Origin: Acidimicrobiia bacterium
GTDB lineage: Bacteria > Actinomycetota > Acidimicrobiia > IMCC26256 > PALSA-610
Length of the DNA: 64,000 bases
Direction: 5' to 3'
NCBI GenBank assembly: GCA_026002935.1
Contig: BPGH01000001.1
Coordinates: 1,413,965 to 1,477,964, forward strand
Positions 37,552 through 47,842 of this stretch are shown here, piece after piece. The translations under genes were made by a program, and so were the position numbers. The stretch's first letter is position 1; every line of letters starts with the position of its first letter. Under the pieces are notes generated by a model that saw only the letters and a program-made list of their open reading frames with translations, ran no database searches and was not told the origin of the DNA.

Positions 37552-38077
37552 TCAGCGCACGTAGGCGAGGAACGGTTCGCCGACCCACTCCGGCGGCAGC
37601 GGACCGCCGCCGCGGTCCCACACGGAGGCCGGCACGTCGCGCTCGGGGCGGCGCGCGAACCCGAGCCGCTCGTAGAGCCGGTGCGCCGCCTCCATCCAGC
37701 GGCTCGTGTAGATGCACATCGGGCGGCCCCCGGCGCGCTCGATGCACGCGCGCACGAGCGCCCGCCCCGCCCCGCGGTTGCGCGCGGCGGGGGTCGACCG
37801 CGAGGAGCCGGAACTGCGCCTCGCCGGGACGGGTGAATTCCGACCAGCGCGAGGACGCGTCGCCGACGAACGACACCGACCCGATCACGAGGTCGCCCGC
37901 GACCGCGACGAGCACCTCGGAGTGGCGGGCCCGCCCCTCGACGTCGAGGATCTCCTCGTCGTAGCCGCGCCAGAGGTGGTCGACCGGGAGGCGGCGGTAC
38001 GCCTCGATCGTCAGCGCGCCGATCTCGTCGTACTCGTCGGGGCGGGCCGTGCGGACCGTCACGGGTGCGCCGCTCAC
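37552..38077 (-). pseudogene. GNAT-family N-acetyltransferase, frameshifted
   Basis: VTVRTARPDEYDEIGALTIEAYR...AQFRLLAVDP then frame change at the G5 run 37789-37793, continuing as (A)RNRGAGRALVRACIERAGGRPMCIYTSRWMEAAHRLYERLGF. Confidence 0.8.
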
Positions 38078-38817
38078 AGCCGCCCCGCCTCGATGATGCT
38101 GCGCAGGAACGACCGTGTGCGCTCCCGCTGCGGGTCGCTGAAGATCGCGGCGGGCGGGCCCTCCTCCTCGATGCGCCCCTGCCACAGGAAGCAGATCTTC
38201 GACGCGACGTCGCGCGCGAAGCCCATCTCGTGGGTGGCGAGCAGCATCGTCATCCCCTCGGCCGCGAGCTGCTCCACGAGCGACAGCACCTCCGACACGA
38301 GCTCCGGGTCGAGGGCGCTCGTCACCTCGTCCAGCAGCAGCAACCTCGGCTGCATCGCGAGCGCCCGCACGATCGCCACCCGCTGTTGCTGGCCGCCCGA
38401 CAGCCGGTCGGGGTACTCGTCGCGCTTCTCGTACAACCCGATGCGCGCGAGCAGCTCGTGGGCGCGGGCGCGGGCCTCCGCGGCGCCGAGCCCGAGGACC
38501 TTGCGCGGGGCGAGCATCACGTTCTCGGTCACCGTCATGTGCGGGAACAGGTTGTAGCTCTGGAACACGAGCCCGACGTCCTGGCGCAGCGCGTCGACGT
38601 CCACGCCCCGGCCGGAGACGCGCTCGCCCCCGAGCCGGATCTCGCCCGACTGGATGGGCTCGAGCGCGTTGACGCACCGCAGCAGCGTCGACTTCCCGCA
38701 TCCCGACGGGCCGATCAGGCACACGACCTGGTGCTCCTCGACGTCGAGGTCGATGCCCCGCAGCACCTCGACGTCGCCGAACGACTTGTGGACCCCGCGC
38801 AGCTCGAGGAACGCCAC
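38074..38817 (-). CDS. Polar amino-acid ABC transporter ATP-binding protein (GlnQ/HisP type)
   Basis: [54 protein letters not shown]. Confidence 0.93.
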   Translation of the reverse strand: MAFLELRGVHKSFGDVEVLRGIDLDVEEHQVVCLIGPSGCGKSTLLRCVNALEPIQSGEIRLGGERVSGRGVDVDALRQDVGLVFQSYNLFPHMTVTENVMLAPRKVLGLGAAEARARAHELLARIGLYEKRDEYPDRLSGGQQQRVAIVRALAMQPRLLLLDEVTSALDPELVSEVLSLVEQLAAEGMTMLLATHEMGFARDVASKICFLWQGRIEEEGPPAAIFSDPQRERTRSFLRSIIEAGRL

Positions 38818-38818
38818 C

Positions 38819-39946
38819 TCAGCCCGCCCTCGTGCGCTGCTGGTCGCGGTGGATCAGGTGGTCGACCAGCCGGGTGAACGGGATCGTGATCACGAGGAAG
38901 AACAGCGCGGCGCCGGTGACGGGGGACAGGTCGAAGTACTTGTTCTTCTGCAGGTTCGCGACGTTGAGGATGTCGAGCAGCCCGACGACCGAGACGAGCG
39001 CCGTGTCCTTCTGGAGCGCGACGAAGTCGTTGAGCAGGGGCGGCAGCACGCGCCGCACCGCCTGCGGGACGACGACGTGCCGCAGGGTCTGCCATTGCGA
39101 CAGGCCGAGGCTGCGCGCGGCGGCCGTCTGGCTCGGGTGCACGCTGTCGAGGCCCGCCCGGTACACCTCGGCGACGTACGCGCCGTAGACGAGCACGAGA
39201 GCCAGCACCGCCAGCCAGAAGCGCTGGGTGTCGGGGTCCCAGGACGCGAACGGCGGCACCTCCGCGAGTGCGAATCCGAGCACGACGAGGTAGATCACGA
39301 TGATCGACGGGATGCCGCGGAACACGTCCGTGTAGGCGATGGCGAGCGTGCGCGCCGGGCCGAAGGACCGGCCCGGGAGCTGCCGGACGATCGCCACGAA
39401 CAGTGCCCACACGAGCACGATCGCCTGCGCGGCGAGGAACAGGCGCACGTTCAGCCAGAAGCCCCGGGCCAGCGCCGACGGGCCGACCCACATCTTCGAC
39501 CAGTCGAACAGCACGTCGCGGACGCGGCCGTCGTTCGCGCTCAGGAACCAGGCGAGGAACGCGACGATCGCCGCCATCACGCCGAGACCGGCGACGACCC
39601 ACAGGCGCGCCCGCACGTCCTCCATCGCGATGCGCGCGGCGGGGACGTCGCCGGCCGCGAGGTGGCGGCGCGCGCGCCGGGTCGCCGCCACCGCCCCGAT
39701 CGCGTAGGCGGGGACGGCGAGGGCCGCGAGCGCGATCGCGAGCTCGCCGACGCGGGTGACGGCCAGGCCGGTCCCGGTGATGCCGAGCGTGCCGTCGAAG
39801 CGGCGCAGGGCCGCCCACAGCGCCACCGTCACCGCGACCGCGGCGACGAGCCCCGCCGCCGCCGGCACGACCGACGCGCGGAACGGGCGCACCGCCCGGC
39901 GCGGGCGGGCGCCGGGCGGTGCGGCGTCGAGCAGCGGGCTCGTCAT
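38819..39946 (-). CDS. Polar amino-acid ABC transporter permease (HisM/GlnP type)
   Basis: YTDVFRGIPSIIVIYLVVLG; EVYRAGLDSVHPSQTAAARSLGLSQWQTLRHVVVPQAVRRVLPPLLNDFVALQKDTAL. Confidence 0.93.
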   Translation of the reverse strand: MTSPLLDAAPPGARPRRAVRPFRASVVPAAAGLVAAVAVTVALWAALRRFDGTLGITGTGLAVTRVGELAIALAALAVPAYAIGAVAATRRARRHLAAGDVPAARIAMEDVRARLWVVAGLGVMAAIVAFLAWFLSANDGRVRDVLFDWSKMWVGPSALARGFWLNVRLFLAAQAIVLVWALFVAIVRQLPGRSFGPARTLAIAYTDVFRGIPSIIVIYLVVLGFALAEVPPFASWDPDTQRFWLAVLALVLVYGAYVAEVYRAGLDSVHPSQTAAARSLGLSQWQTLRHVVVPQAVRRVLPPLLNDFVALQKDTALVSVVGLLDILNVANLQKNKYFDLSPVTGAALFFLVITIPFTRLVDHLIHRDQQRTRAG

Positions 39947-39958
39947 CTCCCGCCGGGC

Positions 39959-40873
39959 CTACTCCACCTCGATGACCGGGATGCCGCCCGGGTCGGCGGT
40001 GAGGTTCTCGGTGGCCAGCCGGTCGAGCTCGCCGGAGTCCTTCAGCTCCTGGATCACGGCGTTCACCGCACCGACGTCGTCGGAGTCCTGCGGCAGGATC
40101 GCGCTGTACTGGTCGGGGCCGCCCGGCTGCTCGAACTGGGCGACGACCTCCAGGCTCCCGTCGGACCGGGCCGCCTGCCCGAGGCTGATCGCGGTGTCGA
40201 TGAGCACCGCGTCGACCTGGCCGGCCTCGAGTGCGGTGAAGGCGTCGGGGAGCTGCTGGTAGACGCTCGGCTCCTGTTCGACGCCGATCGTCTCGAGCAG
40301 GTCGAGGGCGGTCGTACCCGTCTGCACGCCCCAACGCGCGGCCTTCGCCTCCTCGAGCGTCGTCATCGAGCCGCCCGCCTTCATCAGCACGCCCTGGTTC
40401 GACTCGAAGTACGGCATCGAGAACGTCACGACCTCCGCGCGCTCGCAGGTGATCGAGATCTGCGACAGGGCGATGTCGTAGTCGCTCACGGTGCCCGCGA
40501 CGATCGCGTCGAAGCTCTCGTTGCGCACCTCGAGGTTCGCGAGACCGAACTCCTCGCGCATCGCGTCCGCGATCGCGTACTCGAACCCGCCGTTCAGCGC
40601 GCTCGGGTCGTCGTCGCTGCCCTCCCAGAAGCCCGGCCCCGGCAGCGACGTCACGACCGTCAGCGTGTCGTCGGCGACCGGGGTGAAGTCGGCCGGGTCG
40701 CCGACCTCGGTCGCGTACGCGTCGGCGGGGCCGGTGCACTCGGCCGGCTCGCCGCCGCCGGCCTCGGTCGTCGCCGTCGTTTCGCCGCTCGCGGCGTCGT
40801 CGTCGTCGTCCCCGCACGCGGCGAGCCCGAGCCCGAGCGCGAGCGCCGCGAGGACCGCAGTCCACTTCCGCAC
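39959..40873 (-). CDS. Extracellular solute-binding protein family 3 lipoprotein
   Basis: LALGLGLAACGDDDDD lipobox; GGFEYAIADAMREEFGL; YDIALSQISITCERAEVVTFSMPYFESNQGVL. Confidence 0.92.
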   Translation of the reverse strand: MRKWTAVLAALALGLGLAACGDDDDDAASGETTATTEAGGGEPAECTGPADAYATEVGDPADFTPVADDTLTVVTSLPGPGFWEGSDDDPSALNGGFEYAIADAMREEFGLANLEVRNESFDAIVAGTVSDYDIALSQISITCERAEVVTFSMPYFESNQGVLMKAGGSMTTLEEAKAARWGVQTGTTALDLLETIGVEQEPSVYQQLPDAFTALEAGQVDAVLIDTAISLGQAARSDGSLEVVAQFEQPGGPDQYSAILPQDSDDVGAVNAVIQELKDSGELDRLATENLTADPGGIPVIEVE

Positions 40874-40963
40874 GATCGTCCTCCCCCGTCTGTGGTGACG
40901 GGCGCCGACACTATTTGCTCGGCCGATCGGCGTCCCGTACCCGGCGCCGCGCCCGGCGGGCCG

Positions 40964-42190
40964 CTACCCCGTGGCGGTCGTCACGTCGTAGCCCTCGGCG
41001 CGCAGGGCGCCGACGATCTCGTCCGCGTGGTGGCGGTCACGGGTCTCGATCGACACCTCGAGCAGGGTCCGCTTGAGGGCGACGCCGGGGAGGTCGCGCC
41101 GGTGGGTGACGTCGACGATGTTGGCCCGCCGGTCGCCGATCACCTTGGCGACGCTCGCGAGCACGCCGGGCCGGTCGGGGATGTCGACCGTGAGGCGGAC
41201 GAGGCGTCCGGAGCGGGCGAGCGCCCGCAGCAGCACCGACGCGAGCACCCGCAGGTCGATGTTCCCCCCCGAGCAGACGACCGCGACGCGCCGCCCGCGG
41301 AAACGGTCGGGACGGTCGCACAGCGCGGCGAGGCCGGCCGCACCGGCACCCTCGACGACCTGTTTCTCGACCTCGACGAGCAGCGCGACCGCCTCCTCGA
41401 TGCGCTGCTCGCCGACCACGACCACGTCGTCGACGAGCTCGCGGGCGATCGCGAGGGGGATCGCGCCGGGCTCGGCGACGGCGATGCCCTCCGCGATCGT
41501 CGGGCCACCCGCGGACGCGGGGCCGCGCCCGAGCGCGTGCGCGAGGCCCGTGTAGCCCTCGACCTCGACGCCGACGACCTCGACGCCGGGACGCCGGGCC
41601 TTCACCGCGACCGCGACCCCGGCGAGGAGGCCGCCGCCGCCGACCGGCACGACGATCGTGTCGGCCTCGGGGGCCTGGGCGAGGACCTCGAGCCCCACCG
41701 TGCCCTGGCCCGCGACGATCGCGGGGTCGTCGAACGCAGGGACGAACGACGCGCCGGTCTCCCCGGCGATTCGGCGGGCGGCGGCGCCGGCCTCGTCGAA
41801 CGTGGCGCCCTCGATCACGACGCGCGCCCCGTGGTGCTCGGTGCGCGAGATCTTCGTGAACGGCGTGTCCTCGGGCATCACGATCGTCGCCGGGATGCCG
41901 AGGCGCGACGCGTGGTACGCGAGGCCCTGCGCGTGGTTGCCGGCCGACGCGGCCACGACACCGCGGGCCCGGGCCTCGGGCGGCAGGCGCGCGAGGAAGT
42001 TGCACGCGCCGCGCTCCTTGAACGACGACGTGAACTGCAGGTGCTCGCACTTCAGCCACACCTGCGCGCCGGTGATCCCCGACAGGGTGCGCGAGAAGGT
42101 GGTCGGGGTCTGGACGACCGCGCCCCGGATGGCCGCGGCCGCCGCCTCGACGTCCTCGACGGTGACCGGCAGGCCCACGCCCCGCATCAT
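40964..42190 (-). CDS. ilvA: Threonine ammonia-lyase with C-terminal ACT domain
   Basis: KCEHLQFTSSFKERGA (PLP Lys), SAGNHAQGLAYHA, VPVGGGGLLAG, CSGGNIDLRVLA; ACT-like tail RLTVDIPDRPGVLASVAKVIG. Confidence 0.9.
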   Translation of the reverse strand: MMRGVGLPVTVEDVEAAAAAIRGAVVQTPTTFSRTLSGITGAQVWLKCEHLQFTSSFKERGACNFLARLPPEARARGVVAASAGNHAQGLAYHASRLGIPATIVMPEDTPFTKISRTEHHGARVVIEGATFDEAGAAARRIAGETGASFVPAFDDPAIVAGQGTVGLEVLAQAPEADTIVVPVGGGGLLAGVAVAVKARRPGVEVVGVEVEGYTGLAHALGRGPASAGGPTIAEGIAVAEPGAIPLAIARELVDDVVVVGEQRIEEAVALLVEVEKQVVEGAGAAGLAALCDRPDRFRGRRVAVVCSGGNIDLRVLASVLLRALARSGRLVRLTVDIPDRPGVLASVAKVIGDRRANIVDVTHRRDLPGVALKRTLLEVSIETRDRHHADEIVGALRAEGYDVTTATG

Positions 42191-42375
42191 GCCCCGGCGC
42201 GCCCCCGGCCCCGCCCATCGTGAGGTCCCGCGGCCCGCCCCGCCGGGGCGATGCAGAGGCACCGCCGGCGCCGTCACGCTCTGGGACGGGCCGTTCTCGT
42301 CCCCGGCCTGCCGCACATGGGGGCAGGATCGGCGCGTGGTCCCCGACCTCCTGCGGCGCGACGGAGCTCGGCGCG

Positions 42376-43447
42376 TCACTCCGCCGTGTCGTCCAGTACG
42401 ACGGTCCAGATCCGCTTCAGCGGGAGTTCGGCCTGGATCTCGTCGGAGAGTCGGTCGTAGACGGACGTGACCGCGTTGATCACGTCGTCGGCGGTCCAGA
42501 CGCGGATCCGGAAGAACTGATTCCTCGTCTCTGTCTCGGCAGCCTTCGTGAGCCCCGCCCATGCGACGAGGAGCCCCTGATCGGCGTTCACGGTCGTGAG
42601 GACCCCGTGGAGCTCGCGCACGATCTTGACGTCCACCGGGGTGTCGCCCGACTTGACCTGAACACAGATCCGTGGTGCCTCCAACCCGAGCGGTCCGGCA
42701 CCCGCGAGGACGTCGATCCCTCCGTCTGCTCCCGCCGGTGATCGAAAGGTGACGTATCCCTGCGCGCGTAGCACGCCCTCGACGAGGCGCGCGAGGTCGT
42801 GACCTGTGAAGTGTTCGGAGATGTAGGCCCGGATCCGATCCGTGGCGAGCTGCGCGATGTCTACCGGCGCCGTCTCCTCGTCGACCTCGGCCTCGGTTTC
42901 GCCGGATCCCGGGGCCGACGCGATCACCGCACCCGGGTCCTTCCCGGATGACGCGATCACCTCGAGACGCTTGGCCGCGCCGTTGCGCTTGATCTCGCAG
43001 ATGGTCATGAACGCGCCCAGCGAGTACAGGAGGTCCTGGCCGACCGCCGAACGGGGGGACGTCCGTGCGGAGCCAGGTGACGGGCCTCGTGTGACGGGCG
43101 TCCGGCGGATTCGTCGGCACGTACTCGTAACCGCCCGTCACGCGCCCGACGGCGATCGCGGGTGTCGACTTGAGCGGCAGTACGACCAGGTCGCCGGGCT
43201 CGATCCGCGACACGAAGGCCCACAGTTGTGCCGCGTGGTGCGTGAGCTTGCGGTCCGGGGAGCCCGGCATCGCGGCCCTCAGCGCCCCGAGCACCTCGGC
43301 TCGGCTCTGGCACGACGAGAGGTCGGGGACCTCGGTCCAGCCGGCGACGGCCCTGCCCTTGTCGAGCGCGTACAGCTCCCGCTCCCCGTGCCGCCCGGCC
43401 CGGACCAGCCATGCCCGCGTTGGACGCATTTTCGGTTCCCCGCTCAC
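42376..43447 (-). pseudogene. Mrr-like restriction endonuclease with PUA/EVE-like N-terminal region, frameshifted
   Basis: C-terminal PD-(D/E)XK-like GYVTFRSPAGADGGIDVLAG...CVQVKSG; N-terminal RAWLVRAGRHGERELYALDKG in another frame, joined at the G6 run 43053-43058 (restored LRTDVPRSAVGQDLLYSLGAFMTICEIKRN). Confidence 0.8.
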
Positions 43448-43548
43448 CGGCCTCAGTAAATCCGATCGGCAGGGGCCGGCGTGGGAACCCGGCCGTGAGC
43501 GTCCGAGGGCGCGAACGCGCGGGCCGGGGGCGGTCGCGCTTGCACGGC

Positions 43549-43562
43549 GGATAATGACCGTT
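43549..43562. promoter_or_regulatory. Imperfect palindrome ATAATGACCGTTAT upstream of TetR gene
   Basis: 10/14 self-complementary, near the TetR start in a divergent intergenic region. Confidence 0.35.
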
Positions 43563-43575
43563 ATGATGGCAGGTG

Positions 43576-44196
43576 ATGGCCGTCGCCGAGCAGACGAGCG
43601 AGCAGTCCAGCGAGCAGGCGAGCACGCGTGACCGGCTCGTGGCCGCGGCGCTGCAGGTGTTCGTCGAGCAGGGCTACGAGGGGGCCCGGGTGCACGACAT
43701 CGCCCGGGCGGCGGGGCTCACCACCGGGGCGATCTACGCCAATTACCGCGACAAGGCGGCGCTGCTGTTCGACGCCATGACCTCGCGGGCGGGCGCCGAG
43801 GTCGACGCGCTGCTCGCCCGTGCCGCCGGGCTCGACGCCCGGGAGCTGCTCGAGGTGCTCGGCGGCGCGCTGCTCCACCGGGAGACGCAGAAGCCGCCGC
43901 TGCTCGTCGACGCGGTCGTCGCCGCCCGGCGCGACCCGGAGCTCGCGGCGCTGCTGCGCGAGCGCTTCGCGCAACGCGAGCAGCACCTCGCCGACCTCGT
44001 CGAGCGCGCGAAGGCCGACGGCGGCATCGACGCCGGCGTCGACACCGCGGCGCTCACACGCTTCTGCGTCACGCTCGCCCTGGGCGCGCTCGTCGTGCGC
44101 ACGCTCGGCATGGCGCCGCCCGACCAGGGGGGATGGCAGGCGCTGATCCATCGCCTGCTCGAATCGATCGCACCCGAGGAGGGATCCCGACCATGA
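43576..44196 (+). CDS. TetR-family transcriptional regulator
   Basis: RLVAAALQVFVEQGYEGARVHDIARAAGLTTGAIYANYRDKAALL. Confidence 0.92.
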   Translation: MAVAEQTSEQSSEQASTRDRLVAAALQVFVEQGYEGARVHDIARAAGLTTGAIYANYRDKAALLFDAMTSRAGAEVDALLARAAGLDARELLEVLGGALLHRETQKPPLLVDAVVAARRDPELAALLRERFAQREQHLADLVERAKADGGIDAGVDTAALTRFCVTLALGALVVRTLGMAPPDQGGWQALIHRLLESIAPEEGSRP

Positions 44197-45263
44197 CCTC
44201 GACCGCCGACAAGCTCGAGACCATCCACTCCGTCAGCGCGAACCTCGAGGCGATCTTCACGTGGGACTACGAGCGCAGCCGCGAGCCGCTCGTGAAGCTC
44301 TACGAGAAGGCCAAGACGTCGCAGTGGAACGCCAGCACCGACCTCGACTGGTCGATCGACGTCGACCCCGAGCGGGTCGGCCAGGAGCTCGGCGGCGGCG
44401 GCACGCTGCGCTTCCAGGCCCTCGCCGAGGCCGAGGGGTCGCCGGTGCGCCACTTCGGCGACAAGGAGTGGACGCAGGTCGCGGTCGAGCTGCAGAACTC
44501 GCTGCTGTCGCAGTTCATGCACGGTGAGCAGGGTGCCCTGCTGTGCACCGCCCGCATCGTCGAGACGGTCCCGTGGATCGACGCCAAGTACTACGCGGCC
44601 ACCCAGGTGATGGACGAGGCCCGCCACGTCGAGGTGTTCGCCCGCTACCTCGACGAGAAGCTCGGGCGGCAGTACCGGATCAACGACAACCTCAAGGGCA
44701 TCCTGGACGAGATCCTGCGCGACCCCCGCTGGGACATCGCGTACCTGGGCATGCAGATCATGGTCGAGGGCCTCGCGCTCGCGGCCTTCGGGATGATGCA
44801 CCAGGTGACGACCGAGCCGCTGCTGAAGAAGATGCTCCGCTACGTGATGAGCGACGAGGCGCGCCACGTCGCCTTCGGCGTGCTCTCGCTGCAGGAGTAC
44901 TACAAGGAGCTGAGCGACGCCGAGCTGCGCGAGCGCCAGGAGTTCGCGTTCGAGGTCGCGCAGCGTCTCCAGCGCCGCTTCGCGCACAGCGAGATGTGGG
45001 AGCGCATGGGCGTCGACCCGCAGGCGATCTACCGGGTGATGGACGAGGTCAACCCGCCGGCCCAGCAGGCGTTCCAGACGCTGCTGTTCTCGAAGATCGT
45101 GCCGAACTGCAAGAAGCTCGGGCTGCTCGACGCGTCGGGCGGCTGGCTGCGCGACCGCTTCGCCGAGATCGGCGTCATCCAGTTCGAGGACTGGGTCGAC
45201 ACGGGCGAGGAGTACGCGATGCTGGACGAGGTCGCGAAGGACCGCGAGACTGCCTCTGCGTGA
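44193..45263 (+). CDS. Ferritin-like diiron protein (possible diiron oxygenase)
   Basis: MHGEQGAL, MDEARHVEVFARY, MVEGLALAAFGMM, MSDEARHVAFGVL: paired E/ExxH ligand pattern. Confidence 0.85.
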   Translation: MTSTADKLETIHSVSANLEAIFTWDYERSREPLVKLYEKAKTSQWNASTDLDWSIDVDPERVGQELGGGGTLRFQALAEAEGSPVRHFGDKEWTQVAVELQNSLLSQFMHGEQGALLCTARIVETVPWIDAKYYAATQVMDEARHVEVFARYLDEKLGRQYRINDNLKGILDEILRDPRWDIAYLGMQIMVEGLALAAFGMMHQVTTEPLLKKMLRYVMSDEARHVAFGVLSLQEYYKELSDAELRERQEFAFEVAQRLQRRFAHSEMWERMGVDPQAIYRVMDEVNPPAQQAFQTLLFSKIVPNCKKLGLLDASGGWLRDRFAEIGVIQFEDWVDTGEEYAMLDEVAKDRETASA

Positions 45264-46835
45264 GCGACGCGAGCGGCCCGAGCGGCGCGGCCGACCGGGA
45301 GGCGCTGCTCGCGGCCGCCGACGCGGGCGTCGTCACGTCCTTCTGGGCGGCCCGGTATCCCGATCGGGTCGCGCTCGTCTCCGACCACGGTGACCGCACG
45401 CTCGCGCAGCTCGATGCGGCCGCCAACCGGCTCGTGCGGGCGCTGCGCGCCCGCGGCGTCGCCGAGGGCGACGGCGTCGCGCTGCTGTGCGCCAACCGCC
45501 CGGAGTTCGTCGAGACGGTCGCGGCGGCGCAACGCGCCGGGCTGCGGCTCACGCCCGTCAACTGGCACCTGACCGGCGACGAGGCCGGCTACGTGGTCGA
45601 CGACTGCGAGGCGACGGCGTTCGTGGCCGACGCCCGATTCGCGGCGGTCGCGCGGGCGGCGGCGCGCGCCGCGCCCCGGCTCCGGGCGTGCGTCGCCGTC
45701 GGCGGCGACGTCGACGGGGTTCGAGCCGTGGGGCGACGTGCTCGCCGGCGAGGACGGCGCCCCGATCGAGCGGCCGGCGCTCGGCGGGACGATGCTGTAC
45801 ACGTCGGGCACGACGGGGCGGCCCAAGGGCGTGCGCCGCCGGGCCAACGGCCGCGCGAGCGTGCTCCTCGCGCAGGCGACCGGGTACGACGGTGCCCGGC
45901 ACGTGCACCTCTGCACGGGCCCCCTGTACCACGCCGCGCCGCTCGCGTTCTCGCTCGCGGCGCCGGCCGCGCTCGGCGTGCCCGTCGTGCTCATGGACGG
46001 CTGGGACGCGCGGCGCACGCTCGAGCTCGTCGAGCGCCACCGGGTCACGCACACGCACATGGTCCCGACCATGTTCCACCGGCTGCTCGCGCTGCCCGAC
46101 GAGGTGCGGGCCCGCCACGACCTGTCGTCGCTCGAGTACGTGCTCCACGGCGCGGCGCCGTGCCCGGTCGAGGTCAAGCGCCGCATGATCGAGTGGCTCG
46201 GGCCCATCGTGCACGAGTACTACGCGGCGACCGAGGGCGCGGGCACGGCGGTCGGCGCGCACGAGTGGCTGCGCAAGCCGGGGACCGTCGGCCGGGTGCA
46301 GCCGCCCGACCACGTCCTGGTCCTCGACGACTCGGGGGCACCGGTCCCCGCCGGCACGGTCGGCACCGTCTACCTCAAGGCGCCCGCCGACCGCTTCGAG
46401 TACCACAACGCCCCCGACAAGACGCGCGGCGCCTACCGGGGCGACTACTTCACGCTCGGCGACGTCGGCTACGTGGACGAGGACGGGTACCTGTTCCTCA
46501 CCGACCGCAGCGCGCACCTGGTCGTCACCGGCGGCGTGAACGTCTACCCGGCCGAGGTGGAGGCCGTGCTGCTCGGCCACCCGGCCGTCGGCGACGCGGG
46601 CGTCGTCGGCGTCCCCGACGACGAGTGGGGCGAGGTGGTGGTCGCCGCGGTCGAGGTCCGGGAGGGGGTCGGGGCCTCGGAGGCGCTCGCCGCCGAGCTG
46701 ATCGCCTGGTGCCGGGACCGCATCGCGCACTTCAAGTGCCCCCGCCGGGTGGTGTTCGTCGCCGCGCTGCCCCGCCACGACAACGGCAAGCTCTCCAAGG
46801 CGCACCTGCGCGACCTGCTGCGAGCGGGCGGCTGA
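45260..46835 (+). pseudogene. AMP-dependent acyl-CoA synthetase, frameshifted
   Basis: ATFWAARYPDRVALV-type N-terminal half (VVTSFWAARYPDRVALVSDHG) and LYTSGTTGRPKGV...GYVDEDGYLFLTDRSAHLVVTGGVNVYPAEVEAVLL C-terminal half, frame change at G4 45716-45719. Confidence 0.83.
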
Positions 46836-46924
46836 CCCCGGCCCGGCGCGGCCGCACCGAGTGGTGCGCGCGGGGGCCCGCGCACTACAAACGGCGGCCG
46901 GAAGCCGACGAGCGAGGGGTGCCG

Positions 46925-47824
46925 ATGGGGATCTGTGACGGCCGGGTCGTGATCGTGACCGGCGCGGGGCGCGGGATCGGGCGCGAGCACGCGCTCGCCT
47001 TCGCGGCGGAGGGCGCGAAGGTGGTCGTGAACGACCTCGGCGGCGACATGCACGGCGAGGGCGGCTCGCTCAGCCCCGCGATGGAGGTCGTCGAGGAGAT
47101 CAAGGCGATGGGCGGCGAGGCGGTCGCCGACGGCGAGAACGTCGCCGACTTCGCCGGCGCCGGCCGGATGGTGCAGCGCGCGATCGACACGTTCGGGCGT
47201 CTCGACACGCTCGTCAACAACGCCGGGATCCTCCGGGACCGCATGCTCACCAACATGGAGGAGTCGGAGTGGGACGCGGTGATCAACGTGCACCTCAAGG
47301 GCACGTTCGCACCGACCCGCCACGCCGCCGCGTACTGGCGTGAGCAGTCGAAGGCCGGCAAGCCGGTGCAGGGCCGCATCGTCAACACCTCGTCGCCGTC
47401 GGGTCTGTTCGGCAACGCGGGCCAGACCAACTACGGCGCGGCGAAGGCGGGCATCGCGGCCTTCACGATCATCTGCGGCCTCGAGCTCTCCCGCTACGGC
47501 GTGTGCGCCAACGCGATCGCGCCGGTCGCCCGCACCCGGATGACCGAGAACCTCGGGATGGGCGAGAAGCCGCCGCCGGGGTCGTGGGACCCGCTCGACC
47601 CCGCCAACATCTCGCCGGTCGTCGTGTGGCTCGGCTCGAACGAGAACACCGACGTGAACGGCCGTGTGTTCCTCGTCGACGGCGACCGCGTGTCGGTGGC
47701 GGAGGGCTGGCGGCGCGGCCCGACGGCGCGCAACGACCACCAGCGCTGGGAGCCCGCGCAGCTCACGAAGGTCGTGCCCGACCTGGTCGCGCAGGCACAA
47801 CCGAACTCGACGATGCTCTCGTAG
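46925..47824 (+). CDS. SDR-family oxidoreductase (HSD17B4/FabG-like)
   Basis: GRVVIVTGAGRGIGREHALAFAAEGAKVVVNDLGG; NTSSPSGLFGNAGQTNYGAAKAG. Confidence 0.92.
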   Translation: MGICDGRVVIVTGAGRGIGREHALAFAAEGAKVVVNDLGGDMHGEGGSLSPAMEVVEEIKAMGGEAVADGENVADFAGAGRMVQRAIDTFGRLDTLVNNAGILRDRMLTNMEESEWDAVINVHLKGTFAPTRHAAAYWREQSKAGKPVQGRIVNTSSPSGLFGNAGQTNYGAAKAGIAAFTIICGLELSRYGVCANAIAPVARTRMTENLGMGEKPPPGSWDPLDPANISPVVVWLGSNENTDVNGRVFLVDGDRVSVAEGWRRGPTARNDHQRWEPAQLTKVVPDLVAQAQPNSTMLS

Positions 47825-47842
47825 CGGAAGGGGTCAGCAGCC

